Notes: generated from the sequence alone by a model not told the origin. A stretch of DNA of 34,373 nt from Mycobacterium sp. PO1 (GCF_017312405.1 NZ_BLTG01000082.1:1-34373); one strand, 5' to 3'. Numbered from the stretch's first letter, positions 8,588-17,336 are shown. Program-made: numbers and translations.

Positions 8588-9826
8588 GTGACGACCCCCG
8601 GCGAGCCGGCACTGCCCCGGCGGCTCGGGCTGTTCGACACGGTCACCCTGGGCCTGGGCTCGATGATCGGGGCAGGCATCTTCGTCGCGCTCGCGCCGGC
8701 CGCCGCCGCGGCGGGCACCGGACTGCTGGCCGGGTTGGCCCTCGCCGGGGTGGTGGCCACCTGCAACGCGATGTCCTCGGCGTGGCTGGCGGCCCGCTAC
8801 CCGCAATCGGGCGGCACCTACGTCTACGGTCGCGAGCGGCTCGGCCCCTTCTGGGGGCACACCGCGGGGTGGAGCTTCGTCGTCGGCAAGACCGCGTCGT
8901 GCGCCGCGATGGCGCTGACGGTCGGCTACTACGCCTGGCCGCAGTACGCGCATGCGGTGGCGGTCGCCGCGGTCGTCGCGCTGACCGCCGTCGGCTATGC
9001 CGGCGTCCAGCGCTCGGCGTTGCTCACCCGGGTCATCGTGGCCGTGGTGCTGGCGGTGCTGGCGGTGGTCGTCACGGTGTTGCTGGGCTTCGGCGGCGCC
9101 GACGCGTCGCGGTTGACGCTGGGTGGCGACGTCACCGCGTACGGGGTGCTGCAGGCGGCCGGGTTGATGTTCTTCGCCTTCGCCGGATACGCCCGCATCG
9201 CCACGCTCGGCGAAGAGGTGGCCGCCCCGGAGAAAACCATCCCCCGCGCCATCCCGATCGCGCTGGGCATCACGCTGGTGGTCTACGCCCTGGTGGCCGT
9301 CGCGGTGCTGGCCGAACTGGGTGCCGCCGGTCTGGCCGGCTCACAGGCCCCGCTGTCGGATGCGGTGCGCGCGGCCGGGTTCGGTGTGCTCGAACCGGTG
9401 GTCGGGGTGGCGGCGGCGATCGGCGCGCTGGGCGCGCTGCTCGCGCTGCTGCTGGGGGTGTCCCGCACGACGCTGGCGATGGCCCGCGACCGTCATCTGC
9501 CGCACGTGTTGGCCGCGGTGCATCCGCGGCACCGCACGCCGCACCGGGCCGAGCTCGCGGTCGGCGCTGCCGTCGCGGTGCTCGCCGCCGTCGTCGATCT
9601 GGGCAGCGCGATCGGGTTCTCGTCGTTCGGGGTGTTGTTGTACTACGCCATCGCCAACGCCTCGGCGCTGACGCTGGGTCGGCGGGTGCTGCCCGCCATC
9701 GGTCTCGTCGGCTGCCTGACGCTGGCAGCGACACTGCCGCTGACGTCGGTACTCGCCGGCGCGGTGGTGGTCGCGGTGGGGATGATCAGCTACTCCGCTG
9801 GCGCCCGCCGCCGACATGGTGTGTAG
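8588..9826 (+). CDS. APC-family amino acid/amine permease
   Basis: A 412-residue transporter with about 11-12 membrane helices. The APC signature in TM1 is GSMIGAGIFVAL (about residues 24-35), the unwound-helix motif that binds the substrate amino and carboxyl groups. A loop motif SGGTYVYGRERLGPFWG in TM2-TM3 is also typical. It likely imports amino acids or polyamines with protons; the exact substrate cannot be told. GTG 8588 has no ribosome site but lies 6 nt after TATCGT, consistent with leaderless translation. The UraA-type gene follows after 8 bp, probably in the same transcript. The divergent double-TetR gene is its likely regulator. Confidence 0.9.
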   Translation: MTTPGEPALPRRLGLFDTVTLGLGSMIGAGIFVALAPAAAAAGTGLLAGLALAGVVATCNAMSSAWLAARYPQSGGTYVYGRERLGPFWGHTAGWSFVVGKTASCAAMALTVGYYAWPQYAHAVAVAAVVALTAVGYAGVQRSALLTRVIVAVVLAVLAVVVTVLLGFGGADASRLTLGGDVTAYGVLQAAGLMFFAFAGYARIATLGEEVAAPEKTIPRAIPIALGITLVVYALVAVAVLAELGAAGLAGSQAPLSDAVRAAGFGVLEPVVGVAAAIGALGALLALLLGVSRTTLAMARDRHLPHVLAAVHPRHRTPHRAELAVGAAVAVLAAVVDLGSAIGFSSFGVLLYYAIANASALTLGRRVLPAIGLVGCLTLAATLPLTSVLAGAVVVAVGMISYSAGARRRHGV

Positions 9827-9834
9827 TCGCTGTC

Positions 9835-11118
9835 GTGCCTGTGCCGCTGACCTGGACCCGCGTCGACACCCGCGCCGATCATGACTTCGTCGTCGCCCCC
9901 GGCGAGCGGCTGAGCTGGCCACGCACCATCGGGCTCGGCGCCCAGCACGTGGTCGCGATGTTCGGCGCGACCTTCCTGGTGCCGGTGCTGACCGGTTTCC
10001 CGCCCGCCACGACGCTGCTGTTCTCCGGTATCGGGACCATCCTGTTCCTGCTGATCACCGGCAATCGGCTGCCGAGCTATCTGGGCTCGAGCTTCTCGGT
10101 GCTGGCACCCGTGCTCGGTGCGATGGGCAGCGCGGGCCCCGGCGGCGCGCTCGGCGGCATCGTCGCCGTCGGGTTGTCGCTGATCCTCATCGGTGCCGTC
10201 GTGCACGTGGCGGGCACCCATTGGCTCGACCTGGTGCTGCCGCCGGTGGTGACGGGCGCGGTCGTCGCGCTGATCGGGTTCAACCTGGCGCCCACCGCCA
10301 AGACCAACTTCGAGGCCGACCCGCTCGTCGCGTTCGTCACGCTGGTGCTGCTGGTGGCGGTGCTGGCGGTGTTCAGCGGCATGATCGGCCGGCTGGCGAT
10401 CTTCCTGGCCGTGGCGGCCGGCTACGTGCTGGCGTTGTTCCTCGGCCGGGTGGACACCTCCGCAATCGCGGCCGCGCCGTGGATCGGGTTGCCGGAGTTC
10501 CAGACTCCCACGTTCGCGTGGTCGGTGCTGCCGCTGTTCCTGCCCGCGGTCATCGCGCTGGTCGCCGAGAACATCGGCCACGTCAAGTCCGTCGCGCAGA
10601 TGACCCGCACCGACCTGGACCCGCTGATGGGTCGTGCGCTGGCGGCCGACGGGGTGGCCACCACCCTGGCCGGTCTGGGCGGCGGCTCGGCCACCACCAC
10701 CTACGCCGAGAACATCGGGGTGATGGCGGCGACGCGCATCTACTCGACCGCGGCGTACTGGGTCGCTGCCCTGGTGGCGATCGGGTTGGCGTTGTGCCCC
10801 AAGGTGGGTGCGGTGATCTCGGCGGTCCCGGCCGGGGTGCTGGGCGGGGCGACGGTGGTGCTCTACGGTCTGGTCGGCATCGTCGGAATCCGGATCTGGC
10901 TGACCAACCACGTCGACTTCGCCCTGCCGATCAACCAGATGACCGCGGCCATCCCGCTGGTCATCGGCATCGCCGACTTCGTGTGGACGCCGGGGCCGCT
11001 GAAGTTCACCGGGATCGCACTGGGTTCCATCGCCGCGCTGCTGGTCTACCACGGCATGAGGCTGCTGGGGTTCAGGGCGTCCGGTGATCGCGCTGATCCC
11101 GCGCCGGCACTCCATTGA
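9835..11118 (+). CDS. NCS2-family uracil/nucleobase permease (UraA-like)
   Basis: A 427-residue transporter of the nucleobase-cation symporter-2 family with about 14 helices. The two glutamates that define UraA function are visible in AENIGHVKSVAQ and in TTYAENIGVMAATR; the latter stretch closely follows E. coli UraA, favouring uracil over xanthine. GTG 9835 is used; GTG 9841 is equally possible and no clear ribosome site separates them. The long open frame upstream in the same phase lies inside the APC gene and is rejected. It is placed 8 bp after the APC gene, so they are probably co-transcribed. The 3' end overlaps the convergent M28 peptidase gene by 47 bp. Confidence 0.9.
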   Translation: MPVPLTWTRVDTRADHDFVVAPGERLSWPRTIGLGAQHVVAMFGATFLVPVLTGFPPATTLLFSGIGTILFLLITGNRLPSYLGSSFSVLAPVLGAMGSAGPGGALGGIVAVGLSLILIGAVVHVAGTHWLDLVLPPVVTGAVVALIGFNLAPTAKTNFEADPLVAFVTLVLLVAVLAVFSGMIGRLAIFLAVAAGYVLALFLGRVDTSAIAAAPWIGLPEFQTPTFAWSVLPLFLPAVIALVAENIGHVKSVAQMTRTDLDPLMGRALAADGVATTLAGLGGGSATTTYAENIGVMAATRIYSTAAYWVAALVAIGLALCPKVGAVISAVPAGVLGGATVVLYGLVGIVGIRIWLTNHVDFALPINQMTAAIPLVIGIADFVWTPGPLKFTGIALGSIAALLVYHGMRLLGFRASGDRADPAPALH

Positions 11119-12541
11119 CACCGCCGATCTGCTGGGCGTAGACGCCCACGGCGAACGCCACCGTCGAGGCCATCACCGCCAACGCGTCGCGGTCGATGTT
11201 GTCGAGGGTGTCGCGCGGGGTGTGATAGTTCGGGTCGAACGCCACCCCGGCCTGGCCACCCCACAACCGTTGCTGGACCTCGGTTTTGCGTTGTGACGAG
11301 CCGGTGGTGACCCCACCGATGGGGATACCGGCGACCATGAACGGCGCGTAGTCGGTGGTGCGGCCCAACGGGATGTCGGCCGGTCGGACCCCCGCGGTGT
11401 TCAGCTGGGCAGCCAGCGTGCGCTCGATGCCCGCCGATCCCGGCGGTACGGGCCGCGGCGCGGTCTGCGCGGACTCGTCGCCGTCATCGGTGAAGTACCC
11501 CGCATTCGGTGAGCCGATCACGTCGACGTTCAGATACAGCGCGATGTCGGCGAGTTGGCCCTCGTCCAGTGATCGCAGATAGTTCCGCGACCCCTCCAGC
11601 CCGATCTCCTCGGCGCCCCAGAACGCGAACCGGACCGCGTTGGAGATCTGCGGGCGCGCACCCAGCTGCGTCGCGGTTTCCAGCACGGCGGCCACGCCCG
11701 AGCCGTTGTCGTTGATGCCCGGCCCCGAACGCACACTGTCCAGATGCGCGCCGACCATGACCACGTTGCTCGGATCACCGGTCTTGGTCTGGGCGATGAC
11801 GTTTCGCGACGTCGTCATCACCGGTTCGTTGTCCAGTTCCAGCCGCACCGGGGCGGTGGTGCGTCGCAGCGCCGCGTCGGCCTCGGTGGCGATGATCCCG
11901 ACCGGCAGCGTCAGCTGGCGGTAGTAACTCGGCGGGAACAGTCCGGCCGGCGCTCCCGTCGGCTGCGCCGGGCTGGCCTCGCTGACCACGAGCATCCCGA
12001 CCGCGCCCTGCGCCAGGGCCACGTTCTGCTTGTCGACGATGGAACAACCGGTGTCGTCGACGACGGTGATGGCGCCCTTGACGGTCATGGCGCCGTAGTC
12101 GGCGTCAGAGCAGCCGGCGAAGCGGGGCGGCCGCAGCGTGATCGCGCGCAACCCGCCCGGCGGTGTGGTCACCAGCAGCGAGGCCTGAGTGACGCGGTGG
12201 GTGCGGCCCGACACCGTCAGCGCCGGATCACCGCCCACCGCACCGGAAAGCCTTTGAAATTCCGGGGTTTCGACGTCGAAACCCTGTTCGCGCAGCGTGT
12301 TCGCCACGTAGTCGACGCTGCTCTGGAAGCCGGGACTGCCGTCGGCCCGGTTCCCGTCGTGCTCGTCGGCGATGTCCTGCAGCTCGGCGAGGTGGCCGTA
12401 GACGGCGTCGATGCCGACACTGTCGGCCAGCTCGGCCGGCGCCACGGGGGCCGGGGCGCCCGAGCAGGCGGCGACCAGGAGCACCACGGCCACCAGGGCC
12501 ACCAGGGCCACCAGGGCCGTTGCCGACGGACGCGCTCTCAC
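11072..12541 (-). CDS. lipoprotein M28 aminopeptidase, LpqL paralogue
   Basis: A 489-residue secreted lipoprotein. Signal peptide with lipobox V23-A24-A25-C26. A protease-associated (PA) domain lies at about 120-235 and the M28 zinc-peptidase domain after 245. Zinc and catalytic residues are H266 (GAHLDS), D278 (GINDNGSG), E311/E312 (WGAEE), D340 and H440 (PNYHTPRDT). It should remove N-terminal residues from peptides at the cell surface. It is clearly homologous to lpqL just upstream, so this is a tandem duplication. GTG 12541 overlaps the lpqL stop (GTGA). The signal-peptide core is encoded by a 9-bp tandem repeat. M. tuberculosis has LpqM after LpqL; LpqM as I recall it belongs to a different peptidase family, so I do not use that symbol. 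Confidence 0.9.
   Translation of the reverse strand: MRARPSATALVALVALVAVVLLVAACSGAPAPVAPAELADSVGIDAVYGHLAELQDIADEHDGNRADGSPGFQSSVDYVANTLREQGFDVETPEFQRLSGAVGGDPALTVSGRTHRVTQASLLVTTPPGGLRAITLRPPRFAGCSDADYGAMTVKGAITVVDDTGCSIVDKQNVALAQGAVGMLVVSEASPAQPTGAPAGLFPPSYYRQLTLPVGIIATEADAALRRTTAPVRLELDNEPVMTTSRNVIAQTKTGDPSNVVMVGAHLDSVRSGPGINDNGSGVAAVLETATQLGARPQISNAVRFAFWGAEEIGLEGSRNYLRSLDEGQLADIALYLNVDVIGSPNAGYFTDDGDESAQTAPRPVPPGSAGIERTLAAQLNTAGVRPADIPLGRTTDYAPFMVAGIPIGGVTTGSSQRKTEVQQRLWGGQAGVAFDPNYHTPRDTLDNIDRDALAVMASTVAFAVGVYAQQIGGVNGVPARDQRDHRTP
12488..12518 (-). repeat. 9-bp tandem repeat in a signal-peptide coding region
   Basis: Three exact copies of GGCCACCAG (plus strand) plus four bases of a fourth. 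On the coding strand each unit encodes Ala-Leu-Val, building the hydrophobic core (about residues 9-18) of the LpqL paralogue signal peptide. Units are in frame, so slippage would lengthen or shorten this core without breaking the gene. Confidence 0.9.
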
Positions 12542-14040
12542 GAGTCGGTGAGCGGGTGCCGGGTGCGGTCGTCGCGGATCGGCACCCCGTTGCGTCCCCG
12601 TTGATCCTGGGCGTACAGGCCCACCGAGAAGGCGACCCCGCCACCGTTGATGTCCATCGCGGTGCGGTCGATGTTGTCGAAGGTGTCGCGCTCGGTGTGG
12701 TAGTTCGGGTCGAACTTCGCCCCGGCCTCGCCACCCCAGACGTCGGCCTGCTGCTGGGTCTCCGCCTCAGCACCCGAGAACAGGCCTCCGGCAGGCACTC
12801 CCGAGCGGGTGAAGGCGTCGTAGTCGGAGCGGCCGTCGAACGACGAGTCCTCGGCGGGCTTACCCGCGCGGTCGAGGTAGCCGACCAGGGTGCGTTCGAT
12901 GCCGGCTGAGCCTTCCGGGACCCGCGGCACGCCCGCGCCGCGGACGATCGTGGACTGGTCGCCGTCGAGGGTGAAGTAGCCGGGGTTCGGCGAGCCGAGC
13001 ATGTCGAAGTTCAGATACAGCGCGATGTCCTGCAGCGCCTCGTTGTCCAAGGATTCGACGTAGTTCGACGATCCGAGCAACCCGTATTCCTCGGCACCCC
13101 AGAAGCCGAACCGCACCGCGTTGTTGACCGGCGGCGAACTGCCCAGCTGCAGCGCGGTTTCCAGCACCGCGGCGACGCCGGATCCGTTGTCGTTGATGCC
13201 CGGGCCGTCGGCCACGCTGTCGAGATGGGCGCCCACCATGACGACGTCGCTGGTCGAACCGGTCGCCGTCTGCGCGATCACATTGCGGGTGGTCTCCTGC
13301 CGCACACCGGCGTTGAGCCGCAGCGAGACAGGTACCCCCGCCTGCCCGCGGATCTGCCCACCGACGTCCTGGGTGACCGAGACGACGGGGATCCGCACGT
13401 CGGTCTGCTCACCGAGCGTGCCGCCCATGCGTTCTTCGTCGACGTTGTCGGCCACGATCAGCGCCATCGCACCGCGCTCGGCGGCGACGGCCTGCTTCGC
13501 GCCGAACGGGCATGATCCGCGGTCGACGAGGACGACGGCACCCTGCACCGGCAACCCGTCGTAGTCGTCGGCGGTGCAGCCGGGGGTGTCGTCGACCGGG
13601 GCGGCCACCAAAGGCCCGGACGCCCCGTCCGGCGGCGTGCCGATGGTGTACTCCAGCGGCCTGGCCTCCACCGCACCGCCCGCGACCGTCAGCGCGGGTT
13701 CGTCGGCCCACGGCAGCCGCACCTCGAACTCGGGGGTCTGCACGTCGAATCCCTTGTCCCGCAGGGCATCGGCGACATAGTCGACACTGGCGTCGAAACC
13801 AGGGGTGCCGAGCGCGCGGTTGCCGTCGTGGGCATCGGCGATGTCCTGCAACGCCCTCAGATGGCCCATCGTGGCGTCGACGGTGACGCTGCGGCGCAGT
13901 TCCTCGGCGAAGCGGGTGGCTTCGGCCGGGTCGGGCGCCGGCAGCAGTACCGGCTCCACCTCGCGGCCACACCCGCTGATCACGGCGACCAGCGCGATGA
14001 TGAGCGCCACCGCCGCCCCGGGCCGTCCTGTCCGTGTCAC
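12538..14040 (-). CDS. lpqL: lipoprotein M28 aminopeptidase LpqL
   Basis: A 500-residue lipoprotein that aligns along its length with what I remember of M. tuberculosis LpqL (Rv0418). The lipobox ends at Cys24 (VISGC). A PA domain occupies about 130-240 and the M28 domain follows. Metal and catalytic residues are H272, D284, E317/E318, D346 and H448 in PNYHTERDT. It is a zinc aminopeptidase exposed at the cell envelope. GTG 14040 lies 9 bp after the stop of the epoxide-hydrolase-like gene. Its own stop overlaps the next gene by GTGA. In M. tuberculosis lpqL follows thiG directly; here four genes lie between them. Confidence 0.93.
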   Translation of the reverse strand: MTRTGRPGAAVALIIALVAVISGCGREVEPVLLPAPDPAEATRFAEELRRSVTVDATMGHLRALQDIADAHDGNRALGTPGFDASVDYVADALRDKGFDVQTPEFEVRLPWADEPALTVAGGAVEARPLEYTIGTPPDGASGPLVAAPVDDTPGCTADDYDGLPVQGAVVLVDRGSCPFGAKQAVAAERGAMALIVADNVDEERMGGTLGEQTDVRIPVVSVTQDVGGQIRGQAGVPVSLRLNAGVRQETTRNVIAQTATGSTSDVVMVGAHLDSVADGPGINDNGSGVAAVLETALQLGSSPPVNNAVRFGFWGAEEYGLLGSSNYVESLDNEALQDIALYLNFDMLGSPNPGYFTLDGDQSTIVRGAGVPRVPEGSAGIERTLVGYLDRAGKPAEDSSFDGRSDYDAFTRSGVPAGGLFSGAEAETQQQADVWGGEAGAKFDPNYHTERDTFDNIDRTAMDINGGGVAFSVGLYAQDQRGRNGVPIRDDRTRHPLTDS

Positions 14041-14049
14041 GCCACCACG

Positions 14050-14970
14050 TTAGCGCGCGTCCGAGCGGTCCCCGAGATAGCGCAGCACGGCCTCGGCGGC
14101 GGCCTGCGGTTCCTCGATCTGCAGGAAATGTCCCGCGGTGGGCAACGTGTGCACCTGGCTGCCGGCGGGCAGCACGTCACCGAGCGTCGCGGCGTAGTCG
14201 GCGATCATCGCACCGTCCTGAGCGCCCTGCAGGTGCAGGATCGGCACCCGCGGCACGGCGAAGCGGTAGGAGTGCAGGTCGGCGTAGCGGGCGGTCGGCC
14301 GCGACGGCCGGACCATGGCCCGGTAGTAGCCCACCGCGGCGCGCCGGTGCGCGGCGCTGGGAAGCGCGGCCAGCGCGGCGTCGAGTTCGGCGTCGGTCGG
14401 GAATCCGGGCGGGCCCCAGTCGCGCCAGAGCCGGGGGATGATCCGCGGGAGCAGACGCTCGGGCAGCCCGGGCAGCTGGAAGAACAGGATGTACCAGCTG
14501 TTGCGCAGCTGGCGGGGAGCCATCCGCAGCTGCCGGGTCAGCGCACCGCGCGACCGGTTGATCGCCCCGACCGGGGGCACGGCCATGGTGATGTGCTCGG
14601 CGAACGGCGAATCCGGGTAGGCGGCCAGGGCGCTGGTGGTGAACGCCCCCCAGTCGTGGCCGATCAGCACCGCGTCGGACGGGGCGCCCAGCTCCCGGTA
14701 CACCGCCAGCGCGTCGTACATCAACGCCCCGATGTGGTAGTCCCCGTCGGGTGCGGGCCCGGTGGGTGCGTAGCCCCGCGAGAACGGCGCGACCACCCGC
14801 AAACCCTGCTCGGCGAGCAGCGGCGCCATACCCTGCCAGCCCCAGGCGCTGTCGGGGAAACCGTGCAGGCACAGCACGAGCCGGCCGTCGGGTGGCCCCC
14901 AGGACAGCGCCGCGACGTCCAGGTGCGGCAGGGTCAGCGTCAGCGGCTGCGCGGGCGATTCAGGCGTCAC
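14050..14970 (-). CDS. alpha/beta hydrolase, epoxide-hydrolase-like
   Basis: A 306-residue alpha/beta hydrolase with a helical cap. The nucleophile is Asp106 in GHDWG, the elbow typical of epoxide hydrolases and haloalkane dehalogenases. The oxyanion-hole motif is HGFPDSAWGW (36-45). Asp252 (GAQDG) and His281 (AGHF) complete the triad. Cap tyrosines fitting epoxide ring activation are Tyr160 (NSWYILFF) and Tyr215/216 (YYRAM), which favours epoxide hydrolase over dehalogenase. No signal peptide, so it is cytosolic. GTG 14970 overlaps the ABC permease gene by 11 bp. It belongs to the riboswitch-headed nine-gene run. Substrate unknown. Confidence 0.88.
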   Translation of the reverse strand: MTPESPAQPLTLTLPHLDVAALSWGPPDGRLVLCLHGFPDSAWGWQGMAPLLAEQGLRVVAPFSRGYAPTGPAPDGDYHIGALMYDALAVYRELGAPSDAVLIGHDWGAFTTSALAAYPDSPFAEHITMAVPPVGAINRSRGALTRQLRMAPRQLRNSWYILFFQLPGLPERLLPRIIPRLWRDWGPPGFPTDAELDAALAALPSAAHRRAAVGYYRAMVRPSRPTARYADLHSYRFAVPRVPILHLQGAQDGAMIADYAATLGDVLPAGSQVHTLPTAGHFLQIEEPQAAAEAVLRYLGDRSDAR

Positions 14971-15679
14971 GACGGTTCATTGTGCCAACGGCGACGGCGA
15001 ACACGGCCGCGACGACGGCGGCGAAGTATCCCAGCGACCCCCACTCGCCCCACGGCATGTCGTAGGCGGGGAACAGCCAGGACACGTCGAGGAACCGCAA
15101 CGCGTTCGCGAACGGCAGGTACGGCCCGATCCGCGCGCCGTGCCCCGGCAGGTTGCCCAGCAGGGGTTCGACGAGCAGCGGCCACAGCAACAGCACCGTG
15201 ACCGCGCCGGCGGTGTGCCGCACCAGCGCGGCCACCGCCACGCCGAGCACCGCGGCCAGAGCCGCGTAGAGACCGATGGCGCCGGTGGCACGCCACAGCC
15301 CGGGCCCGTCGGCGCGCCCCACCAGGACCGCGCCGATCGTCATCAGGGCCGCGGCACCCCCGCAGAACACCGCGGCGACGACGGCTTTGGCCCCCAGCAC
15401 CGCGGTGCGGTTCGGGGCCGCCATCAGCGTGGTCCGCATCAGGCCGGTGCGGTACTCGCCGGTCACCGTCATCGCGGCGACGACCATCAGCACCGGCACG
15501 CCGAACACCGCGACGCCCAGTACCGCGGATGTGACGGTCAGCCCGCGGTAGCTCGCCGCCGCCTGCAGCGCGGCGACCGCGAAACTCAGCAGCGCCGCCG
15601 CCGCGGTCGCCCACAGCGGTGAGCGCAGCGTGGTGAGCTTGATCCGTTCGGCGTCGACCACCGCCACGAAACGCGTCAT
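14960..15679 (-). CDS. ABC-2 type transporter permease
   Basis: A 239-residue membrane protein with six predicted helices (first about 22-40, last about 215-234), typical of ABC-2 permeases. The N-terminal segment, DAERIKLTTLRSPLW, is the amphipathic entry seen in many actinobacterial ABC-2 permeases. The GEYRTGLMRTTLMAAPNR stretch after TM2 is the usual cytoplasmic loop that contacts the ATPase. ATG 15679 overlaps the ATPase stop (ATGA), so the two make one exporter. ABC-2 systems move drugs, lipids, glycans or peptides outward; the cargo is not evident. Confidence 0.88.
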   Translation of the reverse strand: MTRFVAVVDAERIKLTTLRSPLWATAAAALLSFAVAALQAAASYRGLTVTSAVLGVAVFGVPVLMVVAAMTVTGEYRTGLMRTTLMAAPNRTAVLGAKAVVAAVFCGGAAALMTIGAVLVGRADGPGLWRATGAIGLYAALAAVLGVAVAALVRHTAGAVTVLLLWPLLVEPLLGNLPGHGARIGPYLPFANALRFLDVSWLFPAYDMPWGEWGSLGYFAAVVAAVFAVAVGTMNRRDA

Positions 15680-16581
15680 CCGGGGCTCCCCCGGTAGACG
15701 GTGGCGTCGTCGGTGGAGGACAGGTAGGCCTGCTCCAGCGACACCTCCTGTGAGCTCAACTCGTGCAGCGCCAGGGAATGCCGGGCGGCCAGCTCGCCGA
15801 CCGCATCGGTGCTGGTGTCGTGCACGCTCAGTGCGTCGGGCGTGGCGTCCACGGTCAGGCCGGCGTCCACGAGCACCGCGCGTAGCTGCTCGAGGTGCGG
15901 GCTGCGGACCCGCACGGTGGCAGCGCCGCAGCGGCTGACGAACTCACCGACCGTGGTCGACGCGATGAGCCGGCCCCTGCCGATCACGACCAGCCGGTCG
16001 GCGGTGTTGGACATCTCGGCGAGCAGATGGCTGGAGACGAACACGGTGCGGCCCTCGCCGGCCAGCGTGCGCATCAGTGTGCGCACCCAGTGGATGCCCT
16101 CGGGGTCCAGGCCGTTGACCGGCTCGTCGAACAGCAGCACAGGCGGGTCGCCCAGCAGGGCCGCGGCGATGCCGAGACGCTGGCTCATCCCGAGCGACAG
16201 CGTGCCGGCCAGCACGCCGGCCACCGCGGAGATTCCGACCATCTCGAGGACCTCATCGACGCGGCGACGCGGGATGCGGTTGGTCGCGGCCATCCAGCGC
16301 AGGTGGTTGCGCACCGAACGGTTCGGGTGCACCTGGCGCGCGTCGAGCAGCGCGCCGACGCTGCGCAGCGGGTCGGTCAGCTGCCGGTAGGACCTGCCGT
16401 CGATCGTCGCCGAGCCCGACGTGGGGTGGTCCAGTCCCAGGATCATCCGCATCGTGGTGGTCTTGCCCGCGCCGTTGGGGCCGAGGAAACCGGTCACCAC
16501 GCCCGGTTCGATGGTGCAGGTCAGGTGGTCGACGGCGCGGGTGCTTCCGTAGTCCTTGGTCAGGTCGCGCAGCTCGATCAC
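15676..16581 (-). CDS. ABC-2 type transporter ATPase
   Basis: A 301-residue ATP-binding subunit of an ABC exporter. Walker A is GPNGAGKTT (34-42), the signature reads LSLGMSQRL, Walker B plus catalytic Glu is LLFDEPVNGLDP, and the switch His is in VSSHLLAEM. The C-terminal 80 residues are the regulatory extension seen in CcmA/DrrA-type ATPases of drug and bacitracin-like exporters. The start overlaps the stop of the SGNH hydrolase gene (ATGA) and the stop overlaps the permease start. It is the fifth gene of the riboswitch-headed minus-strand run. This is the strongest hint that the run includes an export step, though resistance or lipid export are both possible. Confidence 0.92.
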   Translation of the reverse strand: MIELRDLTKDYGSTRAVDHLTCTIEPGVVTGFLGPNGAGKTTTMRMILGLDHPTSGSATIDGRSYRQLTDPLRSVGALLDARQVHPNRSVRNHLRWMAATNRIPRRRVDEVLEMVGISAVAGVLAGTLSLGMSQRLGIAAALLGDPPVLLFDEPVNGLDPEGIHWVRTLMRTLAGEGRTVFVSSHLLAEMSNTADRLVVIGRGRLIASTTVGEFVSRCGAATVRVRSPHLEQLRAVLVDAGLTVDATPDALSVHDTSTDAVGELAARHSLALHELSSQEVSLEQAYLSSTDDATVYRGSPG

Positions 16582-17336
16582 CGCAGCGCCCCCACGATCA
16601 GGTCCGCGACGGCCTGCATGCCCTGGGCGTTGGGGTGCAGCGGCGCGGGACGGCCCGGGACCGGCAACCCGGGGCGGGTGGTCCAGGGTTGGGAGGACCA
16701 GGCGTGGTGCTCGACGCTGGCCTCCGCGGCGCGCACCAGACCCGCCCCCGTCGCCTCGGCGGCGGCTGCGGTGGCGCGCCGCAACGCCGCGGCCACCCGG
16801 CGGCCCAGCGCGACATCGGAGTCGGCGAGCGGCGGCGCAGGGCCCGCAGGCGGCAGCAGCGTCAGGTAGTCGACGAACAGCACCGTGGCCTGCGGCGCAC
16901 GGGATCGCACGGTCCGCCCGACCTCGACCAGCGCCGCCTCCACGTCGGTCAGTGCCCGCTCCCGTGCCTCGGGGTCGAGCAGATCGCGCAGGCGGCTACC
17001 CAGCAGCGGCACCGACCGCGTCCAGCGCGGCAGGCTCGCCGCGAACAACAGCGGCACATATCCGACGTCGTTGCCGCCGATGGTCACCGTCACCAGCGTC
17101 TCCGCGCCGTCGAGCGCCTCGATCTGGGGCCGGGCGCCCCGCTGGGTGTCGGTCAGCACGTGCGCGGTCGTCGCGCCCGAGTACGTCACGTCGACCAGGT
17201 CGAGGGCCAGGGCGGAGGCGACCAGGTGCGGGTAGTTGCGGGCCGAGCGTTGCGCCGCCCTGGGCGAGCCGTCGACGCGCGGTGCGATACCGGGCCCGGC
17301 CGCCATGGAACTACCCAGCGCGACATACCGTTTCAC
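16578..17336 (-). CDS. SGNH/GDSL-type hydrolase, cytosolic
   Basis: A 252-residue SGNH esterase/lipase-fold protein. Block I is YVALGSSMAAGPG with Ser10 as likely nucleophile, Asn34 in the RNYPHL region may belong to block II, block III is IGGND (N89), and His234 in LHPN is block V. The Asp normally three residues before that His is Ala here, so the enzyme may use a Ser-His dyad, as reported for a Streptomyces scabies esterase. GTG 17336 overlaps the thiG stop (GTGA); the open frame continues upstream into thiG but that part is not coding. There is no signal peptide from this start. The stop overlaps the ABC ATPase start. Possible substrates: acyl or acetyl esters. Confidence 0.87.
   Translation of the reverse strand: MKRYVALGSSMAAGPGIAPRVDGSPRAAQRSARNYPHLVASALALDLVDVTYSGATTAHVLTDTQRGARPQIEALDGAETLVTVTIGGNDVGYVPLLFAASLPRWTRSVPLLGSRLRDLLDPEARERALTDVEAALVEVGRTVRSRAPQATVLFVDYLTLLPPAGPAPPLADSDVALGRRVAAALRRATAAAAEATGAGLVRAAEASVEHHAWSSQPWTTRPGLPVPGRPAPLHPNAQGMQAVADLIVGALR

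Noticed and set aside
8782..9834. N-terminal extension of about 350 residues on the UraA-like permease
   Set aside because: It is an Arg/Gly-rich out-of-frame reading of the APC permease gene; the permease family begins near GTG 9835.
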